This document shows, in pieces, positions 63,958-64,000 of a stretch of DNA of 64,000 nucleotides; positions within the stretch are counted from its first letter, which is position 1; each line of letters starts with the position of its first letter. Below the pieces are notes generated by a model. That model had not been told where the DNA came from and did not search any database. It saw only the letters and a list, made by a program, of their open reading frames with translations. This DNA is from Xestospongia bergquistia (Eukaryota; Porifera; Demospongiae; Haplosclerida; Petrosiidae), in the NCBI GenBank assembly GCA_963965975.1, contig OZ014416.1, forward strand, positions 1,302,001 to 1,366,000, in the 5' to 3' direction. A program made the position numbers and the translations under genes.

Positions 63958-64000
63958 CTAACAAGATAAAGACAGGTCACATGACTGTCACATGATGTAT

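Overview
The window is a gene-dense, AT-rich animal nuclear DNA segment. Genes are split into many short exons (about 40-300 bp) separated by mostly short GT-AG introns. Gene content (receptor tyrosine kinase, Ig/FN3 receptors, plexin-type Sema/PSI/IPT receptor, death-domain proteins, TRAF) marks a metazoan. Compactness, tandem receptor families and degenerate, sponge-like kinase and FN3 sequences suggest a demosponge such as Amphimedon. That assignment is inference, because no search could be run. Exon borders below were read by hand from splice sites, reading phase and comparison of duplicated copies. For almost every gene the summed exon length is a multiple of three.

Layout. 1-1324 (+): 3' part of a receptor tyrosine kinase gene with an in-frame TGA inside the kinase domain. 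2177-10534 (+): a secreted/transmembrane Ig-Ig-Ig-FN3(x4)-TM receptor with a short tyrosine-bearing tail and no kinase; a fossil of a kinase P-loop exon lies in its last intron. 10701-17395 (-): two TMEM41A-like/death-domain gene pairs with a decayed Ty3/gypsy retrotransposon between them; the second TMEM41A copy is dead. 17797-22989 (-): 5'-truncated copy of a plexin-like receptor. 22991-25957 (+): 5'-truncated copy of the Ig/FN3 receptor. 26124-29149 (-): third TMEM41A/death-domain pair. 29567-38514 (-): the full-length plexin-like receptor, which carries a 1-bp frameshift. 39113-41202 (-): mitochondrial oxodicarboxylate carrier SLC25A21. 41626-45583 (+): coiled-coil protein, head-to-head with the carrier. 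45826-52084 and 52550-59410 (+): two tandem TMEM63 (OSCA/CSC1 family) channel genes, followed by a 3'-end pseudogene fragment to 61830. 62791-63957 (-): last coding exon of a TRAF adaptor whose 5' exons lie beyond the right edge.

The main architectural event is a direct tandem duplication. A block starting inside the FN3 array (about 6463) and ending inside the plexin-like gene (about 34729 equivalent) was copied, with a readable junction at 22989/22990. It left one whole and one 5'-truncated copy of each receptor. Later changes include internal duplication of the TMEM41A/death-domain pair, retroelement insertion, loss of FN3 repeats and point inactivations.

Functionally the most interesting object is the plexin-type ectodomain joined to a cytoplasmic tail that has neither RasGAP nor kinase but carries four YxxM and two YxN motifs, so it looks like a PI3K/Grb2 docking receptor. 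It sits beside a kinase-less Ig/FN3 receptor with an ITIM-like motif, an RTK, membrane-anchored death-domain proteins and a TRAF, which together suggest a surface-signalling neighbourhood.
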